NCBI GenBank assembly: GCA_023446155.1
Contig: JAEXIT010000011.1
Coordinates: forward strand, 1-64,000
DNA from: Bacteroidota bacterium
GTDB taxonomy: Bacteria > Bacteroidota > Bacteroidia > Flavobacteriales > Flavobacteriaceae
Length of the DNA: 64,000 nt
Reading direction: 5' to 3'
The notes beneath the pieces are model-generated. The model was not told the origin of the DNA, did no database searches, and worked only from the letters and a program-made list of their open reading frames with translations. Below, piece after piece: positions 52,921 through 60,415 of the stretch (its first letter is position 1; each line of letters begins with the position of its first letter). Position numbers and translations under genes: made by a program.

Positions 52921-54228
52921 ATGAAAAAAGCCTTTATACTTTGTTTGTGTTCGCTATCGCTGTCCGTATCCTACGGACAAAAACGAAACGCGGAAATCAT
53001 TTCTTCAGATGTTGATCATTTCTGGGAAGCCTATGATGCAATTGTCGCTACGCCCGATAGTGCGCGTCAGTATGAGTTGTTGCAAAAGTTGTATTTCGAT
53101 AAAGGAACCGAAGGGCTTGAAGCGATACGCCAGCGTAGGCGTTATACGGCCAAAGAATATATCGATGCGATTCATAAGTATCCGGATTTCTGGAAAACGA
53201 TTCGGAAAAATACACTTTCGGTAAATAAACTGAGCCTGGAGATCCAAAAAAATATAGCCCAATTACGAAAGGTTTATCCGGAATTACGTCCGGCTCCGAT
53301 TTATTTTACGGTTGGGGTTTTCCGTACGAATGGAACGATTTCCGACGGTAAAGTCTTAATTGGTAGTGAAATGGCGTTGTCCGATCGGAATGTAAATACC
53401 GATGCGCTGCCCAACTATTTGCATTCGTATTATAAAAACCTGAATCCAATTGATGATATCGGGTTGTTGTGTACACACGAATACGTGCATACGCAGCAAA
53501 AAGAAATGGTCGACGATCTATTGTACTATTGTTTGTATGAAGGGGTGGCGGAGTTTATATCGACCAAAGTTACCGGGAAACCGTCGTATACTCCGGCGAT
53601 TGCGTTTGGAAAAAAGAATGAAGCGCGGGTAAAAGCATTGTTTGAAAGAGACATGCAGCATATCGAAACGACCTACAATTGGCTTTGGGGAACCAATCAG
53701 AATGCGCTGAAAGAACGGGATTTGGGCTATTATATCGGTTATGCGATTTGTGAAAAATATTATGATCGGGCAAAAGATAAAAAACAGGCGATTAAAGAAC
53801 TGATCGAGTTGGATTATAGCAATCCGGAACAAATTGAGGCTTTGGTTAACAGTACCGGTTTCTTTTCCGGAACACTCGCACAGATCAAAGCGGATTATGA
53901 CAAAATAAGACCCACGGTGATCGGGATGAAACCATCAGTAGTTGCCGGAGATGATGGCTTGTTACCGGCCGGACCACTTACAATAACGTTGATGTTTTCG
54001 GAAGAAATGGATAAAAATTTCAGAGGATTCGATTTTGGTCCGCTTGGAGAAAACCATGTATTGCGAATTTCAAAAGTGATCGGTTTTTCGGACGATGGGC
54101 GTTCGTTTCGTTTTGAAACCGAATTAAAACCGGGATATCACCACCAGTCGACAGCGACGGTTAATTTTAGAAATAAAGCCGGAATCCGCTTAAAACCATT
54201 TTTGATTGATCTGACAGCAGCAAAATAA
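52921..54228 (+). CDS. Exported zinc-peptidase-like protein (DUF2268-like)
   Basis: A 435-residue protein with a signal peptide (to about SYGQ, residue 20). The middle has CTHEYVHTQQKE (HExxH) and a glutamate in LYEGVAEFIST about 20 residues on, as in gluzincins of the DUF2268 or GldB-like type. The C-terminus (about 335-430, GPLTITLMFSEEMDKNFRGFDFG) is an Ig-like domain. The substrate is unknown. It is divergent from the cytochrome operon, sharing the region with the TetR-style palindrome. Confidence 0.75.
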   Translation: MKKAFILCLCSLSLSVSYGQKRNAEIISSDVDHFWEAYDAIVATPDSARQYELLQKLYFDKGTEGLEAIRQRRRYTAKEYIDAIHKYPDFWKTIRKNTLSVNKLSLEIQKNIAQLRKVYPELRPAPIYFTVGVFRTNGTISDGKVLIGSEMALSDRNVNTDALPNYLHSYYKNLNPIDDIGLLCTHEYVHTQQKEMVDDLLYYCLYEGVAEFISTKVTGKPSYTPAIAFGKKNEARVKALFERDMQHIETTYNWLWGTNQNALKERDLGYYIGYAICEKYYDRAKDKKQAIKELIELDYSNPEQIEALVNSTGFFSGTLAQIKADYDKIRPTVIGMKPSVVAGDDGLLPAGPLTITLMFSEEMDKNFRGFDFGPLGENHVLRISKVIGFSDDGRSFRFETELKPGYHHQSTATVNFRNKAGIRLKPFLIDLTAAK

Positions 54229-54303
54229 ATAGAATATAGTGTCCCTTTTTGATAAAGTCGATTGTTATAAATACGGATAACACTAATTTAAAAACAAAAA
54301 GTC

Positions 54304-54660
54304 ATGAAAGAATTTTTAATGCTGATCCGTGAAAATACAAATTACGGCAGTTTTACTGCTCAGGAAATGCAGGAAGATATTGAAAAACACATGCAGTGGG
54401 TTGAAGAGCTCATCCAAAAAGGGCATTTCAAAGAAGGTAATCCGTTGGACGCGGAAGGGGTTTGCATTCGGGGAAAAGACCGGATGGTGACCGACGGTCC
54501 TTATATCGAAACCAAAGAATGTATCAGCGGTTTTTATTTTCTGCTGGCCAATTCGCTCGAAGAAGCCCGCGATATAGCAAAAGGTTGCCCGTCGCTGGAA
54601 TTGGGCGCAATGGTGGAAGTCCGACCGATTATGGTAACCGACGATGCATTCGGAGGATAA
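54304..54660 (+). CDS. YCII/DGPF-domain protein
   Basis: A 118-residue cytosolic protein. The sequence MKEFLMLIRE, MQWVEELIQKGHF and VTDGPYIETKECISGFYFL is that of the YCII-related (DGPF) family. The last 17 bases overlap the following sigma factor gene, so translation is probably coupled. DGPF proteins are the usual partners of ECF42 sigma factors. Confidence 0.9.
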   Translation: MKEFLMLIRENTNYGSFTAQEMQEDIEKHMQWVEELIQKGHFKEGNPLDAEGVCIRGKDRMVTDGPYIETKECISGFYFLLANSLEEARDIAKGCPSLELGAMVEVRPIMVTDDAFGG

Positions 54661-55888
54661 ACAAGCGCTAAACCGCTTAACGGCACATCTTTTCCGTGAA
54701 AATGCGGGAAAGATGACGGCCGTTTTGGTGCGACTTTACGGAATCGATTCCCTTGATACCATTACCGATGCGATTCAGGATACTTTCGAATCGGCGCTTC
54801 TAAAATGGCGGTATTCGGGCGTACCCGAAAATCCTTCTGCCTGGCTGATCAAAGTGGCACGGAATAAAACCATCAATGCCTTAAAACGGGATGCCAGAAG
54901 TGTTACGGCTCTGACTTCGGCTCTGACAAACAATACCGAACCGGAAGTTGTGTTTTCGGAATATGAAATCACCGACAGTCAATTACGACTTTTATTGGCG
55001 TGTTGCAGACTGGATTTGACGCAGCAAAAGAAAATGATCCTTACACTGAATGTACTTTGCGGATTCGGTGTCCGGGAAATCGCAAATGCGTTATTATTGT
55101 CGGAGGAGGCGGTTAAAAAAGCCTTGTACCGCGCCAAATCGGAGCTCAAAAATAAAAAACAACAGTTTGAAAATCCGGAAAAAGAAGACATTCGGAAATA
55201 TAGTGTGATGTTGTATATGTCTGTGTACCTGTTGTTTAATGAAGGATACAAAACAACGAGTGATGCAGCCGGAATAAATACCGATTTGTGTTATGAGGCA
55301 ATCCGACTGGCAAAACTCATCCGGGAACAGGATACTGCCAATCCGGAAATAAACGGATTACTGGCTTTGTTGTTTTTTACGATTGCCCGTTTTCCAGCAC
55401 GAATCACCACTACCGGCGAATGGCTTACATTGGCCGAACAGGACAGAAGCCTATGGAACCGGACTTTTATTGCTGAAGGTTTTTATTACCTGGATCAGGC
55501 GAAACCCGAACAAGAACTCAATACCTATTATCTCGAAGCATTAATTGCATCGTTACACAGTATGGCTTCCAGTTTTGATCATACCAATTGGCAGGCGATT
55601 GTGTATTTGTATGAACAATTGGAACGCTTGCAACCGGAAGCTGCTTTGGTGCGATTAAACCGGATTGTGGCCGAAATGCATATCAGTATCACATCCGAGC
55701 AATTGGAAGCGATCGATCAGATCGAAACAATGTTCGGTAAGGAAAATCGGTTTGTATGGCTCACCACCAAGGCGTATGCCCATGAAAGACTTGGTGATTT
55801 GATCGTAGCCCGATATTGGTATAACGAAGCCTTACCGTTTGCAAAAACAGCTATGGATCGTGCTTTTATAGCGAAAAAGAGGGCTTAA
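54644..55888 (+). CDS. ECF42-like sigma factor with C-terminal helical extension
   Basis: A 414-residue protein. A sigma region 2 (ITDAIQDTFESALLKWRYSG, NPSAWLIKVARNKTINALKR) and region 4 (GVREIANALLLSEEAVKKALYRAKSEL) occupy the first ~180 residues. The rest is a long helical extension with TPR-like features (DUF6596). With the adjoining DGPF gene this is the layout of group ECF42. There is no anti-sigma gene; the extension is thought to control activity in this group. Its last 23 bases overlap the 3' end of the convergent TetR gene. Confidence 0.9.
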   Translation: MHSEDKQALNRLTAHLFRENAGKMTAVLVRLYGIDSLDTITDAIQDTFESALLKWRYSGVPENPSAWLIKVARNKTINALKRDARSVTALTSALTNNTEPEVVFSEYEITDSQLRLLLACCRLDLTQQKKMILTLNVLCGFGVREIANALLLSEEAVKKALYRAKSELKNKKQQFENPEKEDIRKYSVMLYMSVYLLFNEGYKTTSDAAGINTDLCYEAIRLAKLIREQDTANPEINGLLALLFFTIARFPARITTTGEWLTLAEQDRSLWNRTFIAEGFYYLDQAKPEQELNTYYLEALIASLHSMASSFDHTNWQAIVYLYEQLERLQPEAALVRLNRIVAEMHISITSEQLEAIDQIETMFGKENRFVWLTTKAYAHERLGDLIVARYWYNEALPFAKTAMDRAFIAKKRA

Positions 55889-56468
55889 GAAATTGAAGGT
55901 ATTTTTGTAAGGCCATCAGGTAACTTTCGTAGCTGGCGGCACCTTCCAGTTTTCCGATATTGCGAATACCACCATAACCGGAAATCAAAAACAACGCAAT
56001 TTGCTGCGGATCGATATCCGGGCTGATGGTTTTTTGCTGTTGTTCGTAGCGGATACAGTCGGCAATAGCCAATTTCCAGTCGGTCATTAAAACGGAAAGC
56101 GCCTCGCGAAAGTTTTCGTGTAGCGGCGCGATTTCTTCAATCAGATTAATCGCCGGGCAGCCGTAGCGGACATCAAAAAAATCGGTATCGTGCAATAGGT
56201 CCCGCATCATCTGATAAAAAGCCTCCAATGGTTTTTCGGCCTGTTCCAACGGACGTAGCATTACCTGATGCATATTCGGACGCATATAGTCGTTGATCAA
56301 CGCCAAAGCCATTTCGTCCTTATTTTTAAAATGATAGTAAAAAGCACCCTTTGTAACCTGTGTGGTCGCGATGATATCGTCAATACTGGTCGACTGGTAG
56401 CCTTTACGGTAAATCAGTTCGAAGGATTTTTCGAGGATGGACATACGGGTAAGGGCTGCTTTCGACAT
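55866..56468 (-). CDS. TetR/AcrR-family repressor
   Basis: A 200-residue regulator. The N-terminal helix-turn-helix reads RKGYQSTSIDDIIATTQVTKGAFYYHFKNKDEMA; the C-terminal part is a ligand-binding helical domain. The effector is unknown. The only TetR-style palindrome I see nearby is at 52809-52830, three kilobases away, which makes the cytochrome operon a candidate target. Its 3' end overlaps the ECF42 gene. Confidence 0.9.
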   Translation of the reverse strand: MSKAALTRMSILEKSFELIYRKGYQSTSIDDIIATTQVTKGAFYYHFKNKDEMALALINDYMRPNMHQVMLRPLEQAEKPLEAFYQMMRDLLHDTDFFDVRYGCPAINLIEEIAPLHENFREALSVLMTDWKLAIADCIRYEQQQKTISPDIDPQQIALFLISGYGGIRNIGKLEGAASYESYLMALQKYLQFLKPSFSL

Positions 56469-56522
56469 AAATAGGGGTATGATAAAGCGAATGTACTATA
56501 AAAATCAGAATATTTTACGGTA

Positions 56523-57206
56523 TCAGCGCCAGAATGCCTTTACGCGGAGTTCTTCCGGCTGCCAAAACCGTACGTTTTGAAAATAGTGTTTGATGCTTTG
56601 ACACACGTCGGGTGCCCCAGTAATATATGCGCGTTTGCTTCCCGTTAGTTGCGGTAAGAGCAAAGCAATTTTTTCGGTTATCGCTTCCGGATCGAACGGA
56701 TTAAAAACATAATAATCAAACGGGAAACTTCCGTCGATATCCGGGAAAATATCCCGTTGATGCGGCGTATAAATAAAGCTAAAAACCTTTTTTTCAACGG
56801 GTAAATTGCGGTTGATTTCATACAAATGGGAGAGTGCCGTAATGTCGCCAATCATAACGTAATGTTCCGCACTATCGTCCAATAGTAATTTTCCTTTTGG
56901 GGTTTTAAAATAAAGCGAATCGCCGGCTTCCAGCGTATGTACCCAATGCGCACCTTTGCCGTTCGAAAAAGTACAGATGATCACATCAATAATATGCTGT
57001 ATCGGTTCAAAATTCCAAATACTGTATTTCCGGTGTTCTATTTGTTGCTCATCTATAAATAAATCGAGTGTAAAACCGGGAATATAGTCCATTTCGGAAA
57101 AATGCGGACTTTCAATTTTCAAATGGAAAGCATGGCGGGTTAGTTGTCGGATGCTGATAAGGGTACCGCTGTGAACGGTTTCGGAATTGTTGTTTTCGGA
57201 TGTCAT
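56523..57206 (-). CDS. Siderophore-interacting (SIP) FAD-binding reductase
   Basis: The ATG at 57206 (MTSENNNSETVHSGTLISI) gives 227 residues. The FAD-binding barrel holds HRKYSIWNFEP and the NAD(P)H-like domain has VMIGDITALSHLYEINRNL and AYITGAPDVCQSIKHYF. SIP proteins reduce ferric siderophores in the cytoplasm. It closes an operon with DUF2798, RibB and a Crp/Fnr regulator, and it has its own promoter and Crp/Fnr-type operator. Confidence 0.85.
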   Translation of the reverse strand: MTSENNNSETVHSGTLISIRQLTRHAFHLKIESPHFSEMDYIPGFTLDLFIDEQQIEHRKYSIWNFEPIQHIIDVIICTFSNGKGAHWVHTLEAGDSLYFKTPKGKLLLDDSAEHYVMIGDITALSHLYEINRNLPVEKKVFSFIYTPHQRDIFPDIDGSFPFDYYVFNPFDPEAITEKIALLLPQLTGSKRAYITGAPDVCQSIKHYFQNVRFWQPEELRVKAFWR

Positions 57207-57226
57207 AATCGTACAATTTAATACGA

Positions 57227-57234
57227 CAAAGTTC
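57227..57234 (-). promoter_or_regulatory. -7 promoter box of the SIP gene
   Basis: GAACTTTG on the minus strand, 20 bases before the ATG and 22 bases downstream of the operator. Confidence 0.5.
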
Positions 57235-57256
57235 CGGTATACGAATCGGCCCGGCA

Positions 57257-57270
57257 TTGACTTGCATCAA
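57257..57270 (-). promoter_or_regulatory. Crp/Fnr-type operator of the SIP gene
   Basis: TTGATGCAAGTCAA on the minus strand, a 5-4-5 dyad close to the FNR consensus TTGAT-N4-ATCAA. Its centre is about 42 bases upstream of the predicted start of transcription. Confidence 0.6.
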
Positions 57271-57276
57271 AATCGG

Positions 57277-57846
57277 TTACCGTTTGGACTTTAACCGACT
57301 CAGCGTTTCCTGAGAGATATTCAGATAGGAAGCGACCATTTTGTTGGACAAGCGGTTTACGAGTTTCGGATTCAGTGCCAATAGTTCGCGGTAACGTTCG
57401 CCGGCATCCATCGTGATAAACGACATCAGGCGGTTGGTGTTGTTCACATAGGCCATTTCGAGATAATGACGGTAAAATTTTTCCCAAACCGGAATTTGTT
57501 CCAATAAGGTATAAAAATCCTGTTGGGTAATGTAAAGTAGTTCCGTATGTTCCAACGCCTGAATATATTCCAGGGAAGGTTTGTCGGTTATAAAACTAAC
57601 CAAAGCGGTGGCAAAATTGTTTTCAAAGGCCAGATAACGTGTGGAATCCTGACCTTCTTCATTGATAAAAAAGATGCGTAAACAACCTTGGCCAACGAAA
57701 AACATCCGTTGGCTGGTTTGTCCGTGGGTGATCAAAAGCTCATTTTTTTTCGGCTTTAAAGGCTTGAAAAAAGACAATATTGTCTCGAGTTCGGTATCGG
57801 TTACGGTAATTTCCCGTCTGATATAATCGGCTAGTTGTGGGTACAT
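57277..57846 (-). CDS. Crp/Fnr-family transcription regulator
   Basis: A 189-residue protein. A cyclic-nucleotide-like beta roll (ELLITHGQTSQRMFFVGQG, TEELLYI-like) is followed by a C-terminal helix-turn-helix (NKMVASYLNISQETLSRLKSK). No FNR-type cysteine cluster is visible, so the signal is probably not an iron-sulfur cluster. It lies three bases after ribB. Two matching operators, one upstream of the operon and one before the SIP gene, make it a likely autoregulator. Confidence 0.9.
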   Translation of the reverse strand: MYPQLADYIRREITVTDTELETILSFFKPLKPKKNELLITHGQTSQRMFFVGQGCLRIFFINEEGQDSTRYLAFENNFATALVSFITDKPSLEYIQALEHTELLYITQQDFYTLLEQIPVWEKFYRHYLEMAYVNNTNRLMSFITMDAGERYRELLALNPKLVNRLSNKMVASYLNISQETLSRLKSKR

Positions 57847-57849
57847 CTT

Positions 57850-58509
57850 TTAATAATCACGAACAAATTTACGGTAATAGTAAATATCTTCGATAGACAA
57901 AACGACCAATTGCTGTTCGAGGGCAAAGTCGATGATTTCCGGTAATCGGGCAACGGTTCCATCGGGATTGGTGAGTTCGCAGAGTACGGCTTCCGGTTGT
58001 AGTCCGGCGAGTTTCATTAAATCGATACTTCCTTCGGTATGGCCATTCCGACCCAAAACGCCATCGTCGTTTGCCCGTAACGGAAAAATATGTCCGGGTC
58101 GGGCGAGATCGCCAGGAACCGCTTTGACGTTCACAGCCGTGCGGATGGTTTGAATCCGGTCGGAAGCCGAAATACCCGTGGTAATGCCTTTTTTGGCTTC
58201 GATCGTTACCGTGAACGGTGTTTGAAACCGACTGGAATTAGCGGGGACCATATAGGGTAAATCCAGCGCATTGGCCTTTTCGTTGGTCAGACACAAACAA
58301 ACGATACCGCTACAGGAACGCAGCATCAGTGCCATGTCTTCTACCGACATGCTTTCGGCCGGAAAAATCAGATCGCCTTCGTTTTCACGGTTTTCATGAT
58401 CAATAAGTAAAATACCCTTGCCATTTTGTAAGGATTGGAGGGCGTTTTCTACCCGATCTTTACGACTGACACCAAAAGTGTGTAACGTAGTTAGGACAGC
58501 GGTAGTCAT
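57850..58509 (-). CDS. ribB: 3,4-dihydroxy-2-butanone 4-phosphate synthase
   Basis: Makes the four-carbon unit of riboflavin from ribulose 5-phosphate. The ATG at 58509 gives 219 residues. The open frame extends upstream through the DUF2798 gene in another frame, which is not real. The motifs DHENRENEGDLIFPAE, the C-terminal RNGHTEGSIDLMKLAG and the metal ligands are intact. It lacks the RibA (GTP cyclohydrolase II) half found in the usual Flavobacteria RibBA. The start overlaps the DUF2798 stop (TAATG). Confidence 0.93.
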   Translation of the reverse strand: MTTAVLTTLHTFGVSRKDRVENALQSLQNGKGILLIDHENRENEGDLIFPAESMSVEDMALMLRSCSGIVCLCLTNEKANALDLPYMVPANSSRFQTPFTVTIEAKKGITTGISASDRIQTIRTAVNVKAVPGDLARPGHIFPLRANDDGVLGRNGHTEGSIDLMKLAGLQPEAVLCELTNPDGTVARLPEIIDFALEQQLVVLSIEDIYYYRKFVRDY

Positions 58510-58730
58510 TATTCCTGTGTTACTTTTTCGGCCATTTTTCGGGCTCTTGGGATAATAATAAAAGCAGAAAGATAGGCAACGGGTAGCATAACGCTCCAGG
58601 CTTTTAGGAATTTTAGAAACCAGTCGTCGCCAAAACCGTAATTGCGGATGAGTCCGACAAATGCCATGATCAACGTCATGGGAATCACTACAAAAAGGGT
58701 GTTGATGTATTTGAAATACGCTTTTTTCAT
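58509..58730 (-). CDS. DUF2798 small membrane protein
   Basis: The ATG at 58730 gives 73 residues; a TTG two codons earlier is less likely. Two transmembrane segments are present (TLFVVIPMTLIMAFVGLI and AWSVMLPVAYLSAFIII). It is the DUF2798 layout. It is the first gene of the ribB operon and shares one base with the ribB start. A role in flavin or metal transport is possible but not shown. Confidence 0.85.
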   Translation of the reverse strand: MKKAYFKYINTLFVVIPMTLIMAFVGLIRNYGFGDDWFLKFLKAWSVMLPVAYLSAFIIIPRARKMAEKVTQE

Positions 58731-58758
58731 TTTCAATCATTTTTAAATTAATACGGGG

Positions 58759-58766
58759 CAAAGTTG
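58759..58766 (-). promoter_or_regulatory. -7 promoter box of the DUF2798-ribB operon
   Basis: CAACTTTG on the minus strand, with a possible -33 TTTG at 58783-58786, 22 bases downstream of the operator. Confidence 0.55.
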
Positions 58767-58788
58767 CAGTGATCCGTTTTGGCAAACA

Positions 58789-58802
58789 TTGACTTTTGTC
58801 AA
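58789..58802. promoter_or_regulatory. Crp/Fnr-type operator of the ribB operon
   Basis: TTGACTTTTGTCAA on the plus strand, a perfect 5-4-5 dyad close to the FNR consensus. The centre lies about 42 bases upstream of the predicted start of transcription, the class II activator position. Confidence 0.65.
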
Positions 58803-58896
58803 AAAAAGGAACAAGTAGTTTTTTAATTATAGAATTTTGAGATTATAAAGAAGAGTTTTTTACGGAAACACGTAATTTTTGTAGTATATTGTGGTA

Positions 58897-58904
58897 TACT
58901 ATTG
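58897..58904 (+). promoter_or_regulatory. -7 promoter box of the DUF1508 gene
   Basis: TACTATTG, close to TAnnTTTG, 35 bases before the start codon. Confidence 0.4.
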
Positions 58905-58939
58905 CAAAAGTTTATTGTTTTAACTTAAAAATGTAAAAA

Positions 58940-59269
58940 ATGGGAAAATTTGTAATTACAAAAAGAAAAAATGACGAATTTCAATTTAATTTAAAAGCTT
59001 CTAACGGACAGGTAATCCTTGCCAGCGAAGGGTATGCCGCCAAAGCAGGTTGTCTGAATGGTATTGAATCCGTGCGTAAAAATTCGCAACTTGAGGAGCG
59101 CTTTGATAAAAAAACAGCGACAAACGGGAAACCCTATTTTAATTTGAAGGCATCCAATGGGCAAATCATCGGAACAAGTGAAATGTATGAATCGGAAGCA
59201 GCCAGAGATAACGGAATTGCTTCGGTACAAAAAAATGCACCAGAAGCGACGGTGGAAGATTTGTCTTAA
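58940..59269 (+). CDS. YegP/DUF1508 protein with two repeats
   Basis: A 109-residue protein of two tandem DUF1508 repeats, each with FNLKASNGQ(V/I)I followed by a run like SE-x-Y-x-x-x-A and NGI-x-S-V. The fold is a small beta-alpha swapped domain. The function is unknown; E. coli YegP is a homolog. A terminator follows. Confidence 0.92.
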   Translation: MGKFVITKRKNDEFQFNLKASNGQVILASEGYAAKAGCLNGIESVRKNSQLEERFDKKTATNGKPYFNLKASNGQIIGTSEMYESEAARDNGIASVQKNAPEATVEDLS

Positions 59270-59281
59270 AAATAGTAAATG

Positions 59282-59310
59282 AGCCGGCTTATCAAGCCGG
59301 TTTTTTTTAG
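59282..59310 (+). terminator. Terminator after the DUF1508 gene
   Basis: AGCCGGCTT and AAGCCGGTT around a short loop, then a T run. Confidence 0.8.
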
Positions 59311-59523
59311 TGCTTTCCAGATAGCTGCGTCAATCCGGTAAATTGTTACCGGCATTCCCATAAATTCGGTGGTTTGATCGGGTTACATACCGTTTTGTAA
59401 GGCTACTTTTTGAGAATCGGTATTTTGGGTATTGATAATCGAAATCACACTTTCGACTTTTTCTTTTTCGAAAGGAAAATCCCGACATTTTTGAGAGGCT
59501 TTTGCCGCGTTGTTTCGAAACCC
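59310..59523 (-). pseudogene. Degraded GNAT acetyltransferase, C-terminal remnant
   Basis: One minus-strand frame reads, from about 59523, FRNNAAKASQKCRDF and PFEKEKVESVISIINTQNTD, then SQKVALQNGM, a TAA stop (59383-59385), and PDQTTEFMGMPVTIYRIDA. This is the C-terminal third of a GNAT (RimJ/RimL-type) acetyltransferase, including the SQKVA helix after the acetyl-CoA site. A TGA precedes the fragment (59524-59526) and no N-terminal part with a start is seen. The gene is therefore dead. It fills most of the 404-base gap between DUF1508 and the FecI gene. Confidence 0.7.
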
Positions 59524-59643
59524 TCAAGGGTATGTTGCATAGCAAAAGGATAGCGTTGTAAGGTATACTAAAATACCAAAATATTTTGATATTATTAAAT
59601 CTTTAAATATCCGACAGTTTTTATTATATATGACGGTTTGTGT

Positions 59644-59669
59644 TATTTTTGTAGGCATACATACCTACA
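59644..59669 (+). promoter_or_regulatory. Promoter of the fecI-like gene with short dyad
   Basis: TATTTTTG (59644-59651) is an exact TAnnTTTG match. GTAGG (59652-59656) and CCTAC (59665-59669) form a small inverted repeat over the expected start of transcription. Confidence 0.45.
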
Positions 59670-59672
59670 ATT

Positions 59673-60260
59673 ATGGGCAATATGAGTGCTAGTTTGGTTA
59701 TAAGGTTACGCGAAGATGACGAATCTTGTTTCCGGGAAATTTATGATCAGTATGCCTTTAAAGTGTATTGCTTTGTAAAGAAATATACCAAACAGTCTGC
59801 CGATGCCGAAGATGTGACTCAAAATGTCTTTATCCATTTATGGAATTACCGGAAAAAACTCAATCCGGATGTAGCACTGGAATCGGTATTGTTTAAAAGC
59901 TCGAAACAGGAAATCTCCAAATGGTATCAAAAACAAAACCGGATTTTTACAAGCGAGGAAAAACAGATCATTTCCGAAATGGATACCACTTACGAATCGG
60001 ATGAGGTACTCGACTCCCGGTTTGAACAAATCGAACAGCTGTTACGTCAGATCCCGGAAAAACGACGTAAAATATTTACACTGCACAAATTCGAAGAGCG
60101 TAGCTATAAAGAGATCGCTTCCGAAATGAATATGACCCCCGGTGCCGTGGCCAACCAGATTTCCAAAACACTCCAATATCTTAAAAAACATTCGGTGAAA
60201 AACAATGAGCTGTACTGGTTTCTCCTGATGTTTGTGCACCACGTTTATATCGATTTCTGA
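59673..60260 (+). CDS. FecI-like ECF sigma factor
   Basis: A 195-residue sigma factor. Region 2 (AEDVTQNVFIHLWNYRKKL) and region 4 (YKEIASEMNMTPGAVANQIS) are clear. It is of the Bacteroidetes FecI type that is activated through a FecR anti-sigma factor and a TonB receptor, both of which follow. An ATG three codons downstream is an alternative start. The genes after it are its likely targets. Confidence 0.92.
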   Translation: MGNMSASLVIRLREDDESCFREIYDQYAFKVYCFVKKYTKQSADAEDVTQNVFIHLWNYRKKLNPDVALESVLFKSSKQEISKWYQKQNRIFTSEEKQIISEMDTTYESDEVLDSRFEQIEQLLRQIPEKRRKIFTLHKFEERSYKEIASEMNMTPGAVANQISKTLQYLKKHSVKNNELYWFLLMFVHHVYIDF

Positions 60261-60415
60261 TTCGAAATTCCAATTGCCATTGTTATCGTAATGTATCCGA
60301 TTGGACTGCTTTTTTAAATAATTATTAAGACTGCTTTTGCCCCGTGATATTTCCTGTGATTTCCTGCTAATGTAAGTAAAACACCTATGTGTTGCGCAAC
60401 ATAAAAAAAAATGCA

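Noticed and set aside
58510..58785. Long N-terminal extension of RibB
   Set aside because: The added residues have no RibB homology and overlap DUF2798 in another frame; the ATG at 58509 matches the family start and overlaps the DUF2798 stop.
58737..58939. FMN riboswitch upstream of ribB
   Set aside because: The leader between the predicted start of transcription and the first gene is only about 25 bases and none of the conserved RFN blocks is present.
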